Shown here: piece by piece, positions 43,938 through 54,604 of the stretch
How the letters are laid out: each line of letters starts with the position of its first letter
How positions within the stretch are numbered: position 1 is the stretch's first letter
Origin: Prorocentrum cordatum
Taxonomy: Eukaryota > Sar > Dinophyceae > Prorocentrales > Prorocentraceae
Direction of reading: 5' to 3'
DNA: 64,000 bases
Assembly: GCA_963575745.1 (NCBI GenBank)
Contig: CAUYUJ010008557.1
Span: 557,636 to 621,635, forward strand
The notes under the pieces: model-generated
Database searches by the model: none
What the model was told of the DNA's origin: nothing
What the model saw: only the letters and a program-made list of their open reading frames with translations
Made by a program: the position numbers and the translations under genes

Positions 43938-44104
43938 CTCGAGTGGGGGATCGACTGCAGAATTGATTTACCTCCACATGGATTTGGTCGTAGAAAATAA
44001 AAAGCAGTCGAATATGTTGTAGATCTTCCACGTCTTTTGTTTCGTACATGCGACGGGTAAATCAAGTTTGGGGTACATCAATTATGCAGCCGATCCCCAC
44101 GCCG
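43938..44104. mobile_element. MITE-like element, copy 2 (inverted relative to copy 1)
   Basis: Termini GTGGGGGATCGACTGCAG... (43943-43967) and ...GCAGCCGATCCCCAC (44077-44100) are inverted repeats with two substitutions and one single-base indel. The interior (GATTTGGTCGTAGAAAATAA) matches the reverse complement of the interior of the 34.5-kb copy. No ORF. Confidence 0.78.
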
Positions 44105-44399
44105 AATCATAAGGAAGGGCATTATGCATTCGAAGATTTGGGCCTCGTGGATTGGCTCCCAGAGGTGTAACTACGTCCCGAGGGGAGACAAGATGGCTCC
44201 AGGACGGGCTCCTGGGACAACCTCAGGGAGCTTGGAACGTTTGGGATTACAACAGCGTTTCAAGGGCATCGAGGAAGAAAGTGCGTCCGGAAATTATGGA
44301 CATCAAGGGGGGAGTAGGGCCCTTCAATCTTTTCGCAAGATTCTTTGAAAAGCTTGCCAGTCAGGGTCCTACATCTCTCTTCTAAGGCCTGGTGTGAGG

Positions 44400-44770
44400 T
44401 CCTCTGGATCCCGAATCGGTGACCCGTGGCCCGTGGTCTCCTGCATGGCCTCCCGTAGGTCGTGTCTTCGGTTCCTGTATGGCCTCTTTTCTGGTCTCCG
44501 GTATGGTCTCCTGTATGGTCTCCCTCTCCCGTATGGTCTCCCGCCTGGTTCCTTCAATGGTCCCCCGTGTCCCCCGCATGGTTTCCCGTATGGCCTTCTT
44601 TTATATGTTTCTCGTATGGTCTTCGTTATTGTTTCCCGTGTGCTTTGCCTGATCGTGCCGTGAACGGTCCTACGTCTGGTCTCCTTTCTGGTCTCCGTCC
44701 TGGCTCCCGCATGGTCCTCCTGGTCTCCCTTATGTTCTCCATTCTGATTTCCCTTATGGCCTCCCTTATG
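44400..44770. repeat. GTATGGTCTCC short degenerate repeat
   Basis: Irregular tandem words of GTATGGTCTCC / CGTATGGCCTCC type, about 10-15 bp apart. A related diverged stretch occurs at 46,350-46,450. 44,105-44,400 holds nothing recognisable. Confidence 0.7.
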
Positions 44771-45104
44771 GTTCAAGTGGCTTACGCCATTCCGCCGACC
44801 TTTAGAAGGAGTCAGAGCTTACGACGACCGTGGAAGGTATCGAAGACGTCTAGCCTGATAGGATGCCCCTGTGTGGCCAAACGTTTAGGCCAAGTTTGGC
44901 CACGCTATTGGACCATGCGTTCTCCCAGCCGTTGTGTAAGCTCTTCGGGAACACGTGGGGGAGAAAGAGGAGGATGAGGAGAGGGAGAAAAAACGGAAGG
45001 TGTGGAGAAGGATGAGGAGACCTATTCGGGCCATTGGATGAAGGATGAAGGGACGAGGAGGAAAGATGAGGGAGGGCAAAGGAGGATGAGAAGAGGAAGT
45101 GCGT

Positions 45105-46200
45105 CATTCTTGGGGCCTGCTGGGAGCTCCCTGGGGGCCTCTTGGAGACCTCTTGGAGGCCTCTTGGGGGCCTTTGGGGGCTTCTTGGTGGCCTCTTTGA
45201 CAGTCTTAGGGCGTTCCTGGCCCGTCTGACGCCGTCGGGAGCCGTCGTAGGGACCTCTTTGCACCGTCTTGGGGCCCTCTTGGGGCGCTTCATGGCCGTC
45301 GTGGAGCCCGTCTTGGGGGCCTGTTAGGCTGTTGTGAGGCCATCTTGGAGTCCTCTTGGGCTGTCAGAAGGCCGAAAAGAAGCGAATGCCAAAATCAGTC
45401 AAAGCCCTTAGGACAATGATTTGGGCCTCTTCGGGCTTCCCTGGAAGACCTCTTGCCTTTTGGGCCGTCTTGGAGGCCTCTTGGACGCTTCTTGAGCCGT
45501 CTTTGGCTCCCTTGGACAATCTGAGCGGTCTTCGAGGCATCTTGGAAGTCATCGTGGGCCTATCTTGGGCTCTCTTGGGGCCATCTTGAATGTCTGGGAG
45601 GCCATCTTGGCCGTTTTGAAGGCCACGTTAAATGGAAAAGCCGACGGGAGATGCAACCGGGCAAGCTTTCCGCGTGACCGGCGCGCTGTGCCGAAGCCCC
45701 AGGGGGAGTTTCTAAAAGAGCCAACAACCACCTGAAATTTAGCACGTCGGGCACCCCTGTAGCAAGACCACTGGGCGGTGGATCTGGATCTTGGCCTTCG
45801 GCTCAACCCACCACCGTGGCTGGGCTGTGGGTCAGGAGCTTCTTGGATGAATATGGAGGTTTCTTTGGATGCCTCTCAGGGACCTCTTGGAAATATAAGT
45901 TCGCATTCCCCCTCTTGGGCTCTTGGGGCTCTCTTGGGGTTCTCTTGGGCTGTTTTGGGGGCACCTGGGGCGGTGTCAGGGCTCTCTTGGACCGTCTTGG
46001 GGCCCTCTTGGGAGCCTCGTCGGCCGTCTCGGGACGATCTTGGGGGTCCCTTCGGCTGCCTTGAATGCTATCAAGATGGACAGTGTGTCTCGAAGCATCT
46101 TGGACCGTCGAGGGGCTACCTTTGGCCGTCTCGACGCTCTTTTGGATTGTCGTGGCGCTCTTTGTGGTGCTTTTTGAGCAGTCTTGCGCCTTTGTGGAGG
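45105..46200. repeat. TTGG/GGCC clusters with an A-rich module and core remnant
   Basis: 45,110-45,625 and 45,880-46,200 are TTGGGGCC / TTGGAGGCC clusters. An A-rich module (GAAAAGAAGCGAATGCCAAA) sits at 45,375. A diverged remnant of the stem-loop core (TTTAGCACG-T/C-CGGGCACCCCTGT) sits at about 45,735-45,770. Confidence 0.75.
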
Positions 46201-46830
46201 CTCCAGGGTCACCGGGAAGGCGTTGACGAGCTCGTAGGGACACGCCGCCCTCTCCCTAGAATCGGATTTTGAACCCCAGCGGAGGGGGAAAGGGGGAGGG
46301 GGACAGCAAATCATCCCACACGCCGTTTCACACTCGGCAAGCGGAGGTCGGCGGATTTCCTTCCTGGTCCTCCAGATGGTTCCCCTTCTGATATCCTGAT
46401 AATCTCCCTTATAGGCTCTCTCCCTTCTGGTTTTCCTCATGTTCTCCCATTAGTACACTCGACAGTACTCTCTGTGCGACTCTTCGCTCTCTGTAGTGCT
46501 CTCTGATCGTGCTGACTTGAGTAGTATAAACAGCTGATTCGGGCCTTCTGCAGCAAAGAGTGTAGTTCTACATTGAGGACCTTGGGGACTTGAGGACACT
46601 CCACGCGGTGCGTACGCCACCACCTGCGAACCCTACCCCTGTGGGTCCAATCGGAGTATCTCTAGGGACACCCTTTTGCTTCTGACCACGTCTCCCTCCA
46701 GGACACTGGGCCTGCAGGAGGCGTCCTGCAGTTTTTATGCCCTGGCCAGGTACAGGGGGAGGGGCTGCGCGATGAACCACATGAAGATTCAGTAGATCAC
46801 GGGCCATGCCCAGCGCACCATAATCATCCA

Positions 46831-46854
46831 CGGTTGCAATGCCTTTGGCTCAAG
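46831..46854 (+). other. Possible relic of the dinoflagellate spliced leader
   Basis: TTTGGCTCAAG (46844-46854) equals the last 11 bases of the dinoflagellate spliced leader as I know it (CCGTAGCCAT + TTTGGCTCAAG). The ten bases CGGTTGCAAT just before (46831-46840) match the leader's first ten at 7 positions, with GCC inserted between. It lies 213 bp upstream of the transporter ATG on the same strand. Relic leaders mark genes copied back from mature mRNA. Confidence 0.45.
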
Positions 46855-47066
46855 GGAGTCGCCAGTTGGGCGCGTGCAAAATCTACATTACGCGGAAGGT
46901 CCTCACCCCAAGCGCAAACATGACGGCAGGTCAGCGAACAAAGAATACGGGGTCGTCGTCGCCGACATTGGCGCGTGAGCTGCCCTCGTAAGGTCGCGCG
47001 TAAGCGCCTTTTTCCAACGTAGCGTGTCGCGCTGGCGGCCCGCGTAAACAACCGCTTAATGTCGCC

Positions 47067-49196
47067 ATGCCATCTCGCGTAAGATCATTTTTGTGTCGTC
47101 GCTCAGGTGAGATTCCAGCCGCGTACGTTGGCAGGGACAGCTTCTTTGGGGGCAGGCCACCGCTCCCACAGGAAGCAGGCTACGCGATTGTACTGGGCGT
47201 CGGTGTCTTCCTCTCGCTTTTTACGACCATCATGGTGTACATGGATAAGGTCGCCAACGGCACAGCGATCAACATCGCTGGCAGGAATGTGAAGACGGGG
47301 CTCACGGCGTCGGTCATCGTGTCGCAGTGGACTTGGGTCGCCACACTGCTGCAGTCCTCCAACGCTGCCTGGAATTACGGCGTGTCTGGCCCGTTCTGGT
47401 ACGCTGTTGGCGCCACCATCTCGATTGTCCTGTTCGGCATCCTCGCCACCGAGTTGAAGAGGCGGGCACGGACGTGCCACACGGTCTGCGAGCTCGTGTA
47501 CGTGCGCTGGGGCAAGGCCGCACATTTGACCTTCATCTTCTGCTGCCTGGTCGCCAACGTGATCGTGACGTCGATGTTGCTGCTGGGCGGCGCCGCCACC
47601 GTGAACGCGCTGACGGGCGTGGACGCTGCCTTTGCCTCCTTCCTCATACCGTGGGGCGTGATCTTGTACACGGCGGCTAGTGGCCTGAAGGGCACTTTCG
47701 CGGCCTCGTACGTGGAAACGACCATCGTCTTCTTGGCCCTGGTGGTCTGCGTTTACACCGTATACGTCAAGGAATATTCCTCGGATCTCATCTACGACAG
47801 TCTCCAGGCGATTTCGGGCATGACCGAGTCGGAGTGCGTCGCTCGCTTCATGAAAGATGGTGTCACGTTCTACGAAGCGGGGACCTACTCATGCGGCCCA
47901 GTGGTCGAGAACAATTCTGGCTCGTACGTGACAATGCTTTCGATGGGCGGCCTCAAATCCGGTATCATCAGCATCGTCGGCAATTTCGGCACCGTATTCG
48001 CGGACCAGTCTTACTGGCAGTCCGCCATCGTAGCGAAGTCGGCCAACGTGCACAAGGGGTACCTACTTGGCAGCATGGTGTGGTTCATCATCCCGTTTGC
48101 ACTGGCCACCTCCCTGGGTCTGGCTGGTGTGGCGCTCGGCTTGCCCATCACCGCGGGCGAGGCTGGCTCTGGCCTGGTGCCATCGGCCACGGCCGTGCAC
48201 CTCTTCGGTGACTTCGGAGCCGTGATGATGGCCTCCATGCTGTTCATGATCATCACGTCCACAGGGTCTGCACAGGGAAATGCAGTCTCTTCGTTGATTT
48301 GCTACGACGTGTACCGGCGGTACATCAACCCGAGCGCCACCAGCTCGCAGATTCTCAAGGTCTCCCAAGCCGTCATTGTGGTCTTTGGGCTCGGCATGGG
48401 TGCTCTCGGCGTGGCTTTGAACCACATGGGCTTGAACTTGGGTTGGGTGTACCAGTTCACGGGCATTGCCATCGGCTCCGCGGTGGTGCCCCTCTGGAAC
48501 GTCCTCATGTGGAAGGATGCCAACGCCACTGGTGCCGTTGCTGCCGTGTGGGGCGGGATGATTCTCGCGCTGGCCACCTGGCTGACCATCTGCCAGGCTG
48601 AGTTCGGCGAGATCACGGTGGACAATCTCGGCACCCTCAACCCGAACTTGGGGGGCAACATCGTGGCACTGTGCTCCTCCGCGCTGATCCACGTTGGCTG
48701 CTCCCTCGCCAGCCCGCAGAACTACGATTTCGAGCCGATGGGCCAGATTGACGTGCTGGAAGGCGACCTCTCTGGCCTGGGAGATGCCAACTACAGCCCG
48801 GAGCTCCTGGCAAAGGCTAAGGCGTGGCTCGTGAAGTACGGCTTGGGCTTCACTATCCTGATTGCTGTCGTGTGGCCCGTCCTCTCGCTCCCAGCCGGCG
48901 TTTTCACCAAGGACTATTGGATCTTCTGGGTCTTCGTCAGCATCAGCTGGGCTTTCATCGCCACTGTTACCATCATCTTCCTTCCGCTGTACGAGTCCAG
49001 GGGGTCCATTCTCGGCGTCTTCATGTTCATGTTGTGCCTGAAGAAGGCGGAGAAAGCGGAGCCCGCGAAGAGCGAGGAGGCACATCAGCTGGCACGCAGC
49101 GAGGGTGGCCTTGAGAGGGGGGGGCGGCGATGGTCTCTTACCCGCGCTGGGCTCGGCCAGGCCACCCTGGGTCAAGGACTGGTCTGCGTGCTCTGA
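47067..49196 (+). CDS. DUR3: DUR3-type urea/solute symporter
   Basis: Sodium:solute symporter family protein of the urea-active transporter (DUR3) branch, expected to import urea with a cation across the plasma membrane. 709 codons, the usual DUR3 length, with no intron. N-terminal FGGRPPLPQEAGYAIVLGVG leads into the first membrane segment (about residues 37-57). Others follow at about 100-120, 145-170, 190-235, 280-310 and onward, with about 14-15 in total. Family hallmarks are NYGVSGPFWYAVGAT, ATELKRRARTCHTVCELVYV, and GTVFADQSYWQSAIVAKSA near residue 306 followed by GYLLGSMVWFIIPFALATSL. ATG 47067 has a GCC context. A CTCAG at 47102-47106 after a T-rich stretch could instead be a splice acceptor, so the first 13 residues are uncertain. 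The last about 35 residues (from SEGGLERGG) lie in a segment duplicated at 53.4 kb and are unlikely to be ancestral. Confidence 0.9.
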   Translation: MPSRVRSFLCRRSGEIPAAYVGRDSFFGGRPPLPQEAGYAIVLGVGVFLSLFTTIMVYMDKVANGTAINIAGRNVKTGLTASVIVSQWTWVATLLQSSNAAWNYGVSGPFWYAVGATISIVLFGILATELKRRARTCHTVCELVYVRWGKAAHLTFIFCCLVANVIVTSMLLLGGAATVNALTGVDAAFASFLIPWGVILYTAASGLKGTFAASYVETTIVFLALVVCVYTVYVKEYSSDLIYDSLQAISGMTESECVARFMKDGVTFYEAGTYSCGPVVENNSGSYVTMLSMGGLKSGIISIVGNFGTVFADQSYWQSAIVAKSANVHKGYLLGSMVWFIIPFALATSLGLAGVALGLPITAGEAGSGLVPSATAVHLFGDFGAVMMASMLFMIITSTGSAQGNAVSSLICYDVYRRYINPSATSSQILKVSQAVIVVFGLGMGALGVALNHMGLNLGWVYQFTGIAIGSAVVPLWNVLMWKDANATGAVAAVWGGMILALATWLTICQAEFGEITVDNLGTLNPNLGGNIVALCSSALIHVGCSLASPQNYDFEPMGQIDVLEGDLSGLGDANYSPELLAKAKAWLVKYGLGFTILIAVVWPVLSLPAGVFTKDYWIFWVFVSISWAFIATVTIIFLPLYESRGSILGVFMFMLCLKKAEKAEPAKSEEAHQLARSEGGLERGGRRWSLTRAGLGQATLGQGLVCVL

Positions 49197-50000
49197 AGGC
49201 TACGAAGGACGCCTCCTCCTCCTGCCTACAGCCAAGACGCTGAAACAAGAACCGCTCTGGGTCCTCAAGGGGCTCGCTGATCCTTCGATCATTCCGTGTG
49301 GTTGTTCCCTTTGCTCTCCTTGTACACCAAGGTTCGTCTGGTGCCACAACGGGGCTTCGTTGCCTATTCTTGGCATCGCTCGGGCGTGTGCGTTTTTTTC
49401 TCGACGAGGACCATCGAGAAGCATCTTGGATCACCTTGCGAACAAATGCACGCACGAAGCCGAAATATGCACGTGGAATGGGACGGCCGAGCGATAGCAA
49501 GTATTCAGCGTTCCTTATTTCAGCAGCCCGACTGCCTGCCTCTTCCCCCCGTCCTGGGCCCGGGTTGGGCCTGGCCAGGCCCGGTGGCGCGAGGGTGTGT
49601 GGCCGGCGCTCCCCCCACAGGCGGGCGCGCAGCAGGCGGAGGCGAGGGCGTCGCGTCGGGGCACGCCCTCGCCAGCCAGTCGCGAGGTGCACCTTCGCCT
49701 GCTGCCCATGGCCAGGAGCCAGCCACGCTTCAGCCAGCACGCCGCGAGGCGCGCGCTCCTCCAGGGCCTGAGTCCCCTGCCCCCCTCGTCCTCCTCGCTC
49801 TGGCCCTGTCTGATAGTTTCAAAGCCTCAGAGCACTTGGCGGTTCCTGGAGAAAGGTGTCGGGTGTTGTGGATCCCCTGCGCATGGAGGGGTACATCCCC
49901 CGGCTCCCCTCCGCTTGAGACCCTCGCCGCCCTGGAGTCCGGCGCCAACGATGGCGTCCGCCAAAGAACGGCGCAGGCGCACGCTGACGCTGTCGGTCGG
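49095..50000. repeat. Segmental duplication copy A (overlaps the transporter 3' end)
   Basis: Shares several blocks in the same order with 53,435-54,200. These include GACAAGGACTGGTCTGC-like DNA (copy A reads GTCAAGGACTGGTCTGCGTG at about 49,171-49,190), GGGTGTGTGGCCGGCGCTCC at about 49,592, GGCGTCGCGTCGGGGCACGC at about 49,646, and a CGCACGCTGACGCTGTCGGT block near 49,978. No gene beyond the symporter stop is supported. Confidence 0.8.
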
Positions 50001-50103
50001 TAAGGGCTCCCCACTAAAGCAGAAGGTTCATCTACAGAGGCAGCGGGCCACCTGGTGGCCCGCGGGGTGTCTGGTCAGCATATGGCGCAACCCATGGCAC
50101 ATC

Positions 50104-50480
50104 CACTGAGGCAACGGAAGATTTGGTTGCCCGCGGGGTGTTCTGCATAACCCATGGCGCAACCGATGCCGCACCCAGTGATGCATCGGAAGAGAAGCTT
50201 ACTCGCGGGTTGTTTGACTCAATCTGTGGCACACTCACTGAGGCAACGGACGATTTGGTTTCCCGCGGGGCAACCTCTGGCGCAACCCATGGCGTAACTG
50301 TTGGCACCCGCACTCAGGCAGCGGGCGATTTGGCTGCCCGCGGGTTGTCTGGCGCAGCCTGTGGCGCAACCTCCAGCACACCCACTGAGGCGACGGACGA
50401 TTCGGTTGCCCGCGGAGTGTTTGGCACAACCCACGGCGCAACCTCTGGCACAACTGTTGAGTCCGCGGACGAGTCATTGG
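50104..50480 (+). repeat. 72-bp coding-like tandem repeat, block 1
   Basis: About five units with starts near 50104, 50176, 50236, 50311 and 50383 (spacings 72, 60, 75, 72, all multiples of three). One plus frame reads a repeated motif such as TEATDDLVSRGATSGATHG and TEATDDSVARGVFGTTHGAT. Spacing by whole codons suggests selection for reading frame at some time, so it may be an exon of a Thr/Ala/Gly-rich repetitive protein. A start, a domain or a complete gene cannot be shown. 50,560-50,660 is a TTGG/GGCC cluster. Confidence 0.55.
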
Positions 50481-50659
50481 CTTATGCCGCACCGCCCGCC
50501 GTGTGGGAGCCCTGTTCGTCTGAGAAGCCCCAAACCGTGCTCAGAAGGGGCCCTCTTGGCTCTTGGGGGTCTCCTTGGGGCCGCTGGGGGCCTTTTGGAG
50601 GCATCTTTAGGGGCCTCTAGGCGGCCTCTTGGGGGCCTCTTGGGGGCCTTTTAGGGCCC

Positions 50660-51840
50660 GGGGGAGTGCAGTCAACCCGCATAGTAAGGATGGGCGACCT
50701 TCCCAAGGGTAACCTTGCATCCTTGTCTCCTCGGTCCATCCTTGGCCGCGCCCCGCTTGAAAAGCTTCGAAACGGCCTTCCAAGGCCCTGGCACCCTTAT
50801 CGTGCGTCCTTATGGTACGGGTCGGCTGTGCTCCCGGGGCCCCTTCGAGTTCGCCCTCCTGGGGTCTCCCCAGTGGTGGCGGCTCCATGCCCCCCTCTCC
50901 GCCCCGAGCGGCGGGCGTCGGCGGCGTCGTCGTCGTTGGGAGAGGAGGGGGGAGGGGGGAGGGGGGAGGAGGAGAAGGGGGAGGGAGGTAGCCATCGAGG
51001 GCCCACCGTCTTTTGCTTCACCTTTTGCGCCTGTCGTTTTCCAGCCGCGTCAGCCAGGCCTAATTTGCTGTTGCGGGCCTAAGTCGGCCTTTTATGTTTT
51101 CCAGACGCGCACGCTTCAGGCTCGGTCACTTAGTTCGCGCAACATCAGGAAAGGTGGAGGGAGGAGCATGAGGCGGCGGCGGCAGCGGCGGCGGAGACAC
51201 TCCTAAATCATGCCAGGACACCATTTCAAGGACTTGAGCACCCGGAGTCAACGTGAGTGTTGCGTCCTGCCAGTCCTACACCGTGCCAGAAGGCAACTTC
51301 TGGGACTTCCGCTTTGCGAATCCTTGGAACGGCCACAAGCATTGAAGAGAAAGGTGCTCGGCCCTAAGGCGAGTTCCACATTTTGAAAAAGAGCCGGCCT
51401 CCATCCTCGGAGCGGTTGCAAACTTTGAGCCGAATGTACGCGGCGTTGAGGCGATAACCACATTAAGAAAACGGCACGACCTCAATCTTTGAAGATGTTG
51501 CAACTTCCAAGTTTGAGGTTCATCGATGGTGAAAATGTTTCAGTCGAACCGCCCAGCCCAGCCTACATACGCGTCTAGGGGCGCGACAGGGAGGAGTTAT
51601 CGATAAGCAAAAGGGGTTGAAGAGGCGGAGGCGGAGGAAGAGGAGGATGAGGATGAGAAGGATGAGGAGGAGGAAGAGGAGGAGGAGGAGGAGGAGGAGG
51701 AGGAGAGGGAGTAGGACGAGCTAGTTACGCTCGTGGCATATCATGGCATATCTGACATCCTATCCCTCCCTTCCGTCACCCCCCGTGCTTTTCCACTATA
51801 TGGATTTCGCTCCATTCACGGACTCATGGGAAAACTGGAG
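50660..51840. other. Region without a supported gene
   Basis: Contains GGGGAGGAGG and GGCGGCGG low-complexity pieces (50,940-51,000; 51,160-51,200), diverged 60-80-bp repeats around TTTGAAGA/TTGCAACTT (51,350-51,540) and a GAGGAGGAG run (51,620-51,715). No coding frame is convincing. Confidence 0.5.
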
Positions 51841-51854
51841 CTACGTACATCGGA

Positions 51855-52057
51855 GGGGGATGATGATGATGGTGATGCTGATGATGATGATGATCATGAT
51901 GATGAGGATGATGATGATGCTGATGATGCCGATGATGATGGTGATGATCATGCGGATGAGGATGATGATGATGTTGATGATGCTGATGATGATGATGGTG
52001 ATGCTAGTGATTATGATGATGCATCTGATGATGCTGATTATGATTATGATGATGATA

Positions 52058-52107
<50 letters not shown>

Positions 52108-52166
52108 TACGATGATGATGAAGAAGATGGTGAGGATGCTGATGATGGTGATGCTGATGATGATGG

Positions 52167-52224
<58 letters not shown>

Positions 52225-52290
52225 ATGTATTAGGATGATGGTGATGATGATGATGATGAGGAGGAGGAGGAGGAGGAAGAGGAGGACAGG
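51855..52290. repeat. (GAT)n array
   Basis: About 400 bp of near-continuous GATGAT with occasional substitutions, changing into GGAGGA after 52,258. It encodes poly-Asp or poly-Met frames. Not called as coding. 52,290-52,780 has no supported gene. Confidence 0.95.
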
Positions 52291-52789
52291 AGGAGCAGGA
52301 GGACCAGCAGGAGGATAAGGACCAGGATGAGGAGGGAGGAGATGAGGATGAACAGCAGCAGCAAGAGGAATTGGAGTGGAAGGAATGGGAGGAGCAGGAG
52401 GACTACGGGAAGGCGCATGAGGGGAAATATATAGTGGTACCCGACGATGAAAAGTGGCCCGGTCCAGAAAAGTGGCCCGCGCTGGTGCGAGAGCGCCGTT
52501 CTGAACGATGGGAACACAGCGCCGATCCGGAAATGAGGCCCACGCTGCAGCGGGCACACCATTTTGAAACACCGAAGATATTCGGATTGCACACACGCAC
52601 CAGAGATAAAAAACAATTCGGCTCAATCTTGCGTGTGAAATACGATGCACGGAGGGGCCCGAGGATCTTCTGGACGGGGTCAAGGAAGAGAGGGGAGTAG
52701 TATTCATATTGTGCATTTGTAGAGGAAGAGGAGGGATTAGGTGGAGGCCGATGAACACCCAAGGTGTCGTCGAATTTTGCTGCCCGCGG

Positions 52790-53622
52790 TCTGTTGGCGC
52801 AACCTGTTCTCTGGCACACCCACTGAGGCAACGGACGATTTGGTTGCCCGCAGAGCGTCTGGCGCAACCCATGGCGAGGCCTTCGGCGCAGCCGCCGAGG
52901 CAGCGGGCGATTTGGTTGCCCGCGTGGTGTCTGGCGCAACCACAGAAGTTTTCGCTTAGACAACGGGCGATTTAAATGCCCGCGGTCTGTCTGGCGCAAC
53001 TTGTGGCGCAACCTGTGGCGCAACTTTGGCCCCGACCAATGAGTCGACGGACGATTCGATTGCCCGCGGACTGTCTGGTGCAACGCATGGCGCAACCTCT
53101 GGCACATCCGCTGAAGCAACGGACGAGTTGGTTGCCTGCGGCCCCCCTACGTACTCCCCCCATGCCAAGGCGGATTTGGGTCACACTGCAGCTTCCCCAG
53201 AGCAGCAACGCGCAGCTCCCTCTGAGCAGCACCGCGCAGCTTTCCCCGAGCAGCAGGCGCCTCGGGAGCAGCACCGCGCAGCTCCCTCTGAGCAGTACCG
53301 CGCAGCTCTCATGGGGCAGCAGGCGCCGCTTAGGCGCATCACCACCGCTCACCTCAACAGGAGCAGCACCGCTGACATTAAGACACTGCTCCAGGGGCAG
53401 CTGGAGGAGCTGGGCGAGATCTCGTCGCTGGTCGGCCGCGAGGGTGGCTCTGGCGGGAAGGGCGGGGGGGGCGGAGGTCTCCTGCCTGCGCTGGGCCTGG
53501 CCATGCCACCCCGGGACAAGGACTGGTCTGCATGCCCTCCGGGCCACGCTGGGCGGCTCCTCCTCTGCCTCCTTCTCCCCGTCCTTGGTCAGTGGCGGGC
53601 CTGGCCAGGCCTGGTGGCATGA
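52790..53622 (+). pseudogene. Repetitive Thr/Ala/Gly protein fragment with in-frame stop
   Basis: A single frame (mod 3 = 1) carries the same 24-residue motif as the 50.1-kb block: TPTEATDDLVARRASGATHG, a TAG at 52957-52959, then NESTDDSIARGLSGATHGAT and TSAEATDELVACGPP. It continues into a 24-30-bp repeat encoding EQHRAAPSEQ-type units (53,195-53,330) and a more ordinary RSSTADIKTLLQGQLEELGE and ISSLVGREGGSGG. The stop in an otherwise continuous frame suggests a decayed gene or a spliced one. Function unknown. LEELGEISSLV looks like a short amphipathic helix. Confidence 0.45.
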
Positions 53623-54200
53623 GGGTGTGTGGCCGGCGCTCCCCGAGGCGGGTGCGCAACAGGCGGGGGCGATGGCGTCGCGTCGGGGCACGCCCTCGGC
53701 ATCCAGCCGTTCGGTGCACCTTGGCCTGCTGCCCCTGGCCAGGAGTCGGCTTCGCTAAAGCCAGCACGTAACGGGAAGCGCACTTCGCCAGGGCCTGTGC
53801 TCCCTGCCCCGCCCTCGGCTATACGCAAGAGCGACCCTGGGTTAGAGTGACCTTTGGTGCGCGGCTTTTTGGGGGCCGCGAGGGGACCAAATCTGGGCGC
53901 GCAACAAGTTGCTACTGCTTCGTTTTCAGCCATCGGGGGACCCATCTGTGCCCGCACCAAAGGTCACTCCTGCGAAAGGTCACTCTTACGTCTAGTCGAC
54001 TCCCGTCCTCCTTCCATTCCTCTTTTGAAACTAACCTTCTGGGCTCTACCTGATATTTCCAACGGGTTTCCAGGGCACTTGATGATTTCGGGAAAAGGTG
54101 TAAGGTGTCGGGTAATGTGGAGCGGGAGCGCATGGAGGGTTGCACCTTCCCGGCTCCTCCCTCTGCAGGCGCATGCTGACGCCGTCGGTCTGTCAGCGCA
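53435..54200. repeat. Segmental duplication copy B
   Basis: Counterpart of 49,095-50,000: GACAAGGACTGGTCTGCATG (about 53,515-53,534), GGGTGTGTGGCCGGCGCTCC (about 53,623), GGCGTCGCGTCGGGGCACGC (about 53,675), and GCATGCTGACGCCGTCGGTC (about 54,172-54,191), in the same order. Confidence 0.8.
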
Positions 54201-54344
54201 GCGCTCACCAGAGTCCTGTGTCGCCTCTGGCTGGCTGCCGCAGGGCGAGCGGTCCGTGGGCAGCGCCGACGACGACTTCATGCAGAGGTTCAGATTGCGG
54301 GTTTTGACCCTGGCCCTCGCTACCCAGCCATACTCCGCCACAAA

Positions 54345-54484
54345 GATCTACACACAGACACCCTCCAGTGGGGCCTCAGTGGAGGCTGGCGGTGTATAAA
54401 TCACCACTGAGAGCCAGCGACTTTATACATCGCCACCATCCCTGACGGTACAGGCAAATTCGTCGGCGGGTGTCTGTGTATATC
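54345..54484. other. Nested inverted repeats (two stems)
   Basis: Outer arms: ACACAGACACCC (54352-54363) with GGGTGTCTGTGT (54468-54479). Inner arms: GGCGGTGTATAAA (54388-54400) with TTTATACATCGCC (54422-54434), one mismatch. Could fold as a two-tier stem-loop or be a small decayed foldback element. Confidence 0.65.
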
Positions 54485-54604
54485 GAAGACGCTTACGGCG
54501 AATCACCGCCGCCCCCTGGCCAAGCTATCGAGCCACGCGATCCCCGAGTGGGTTTCGAAAGCCTTCGGGGAACACCGAGTCGGGCGAGCTATCAGACCAG
54601 GTGG

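Noticed and set aside
48063-49175. 370-codon minus-strand frame inside the transporter
   Set aside because: Antisense shadow of the symporter gene; His/Glu-rich composition from codon complement.
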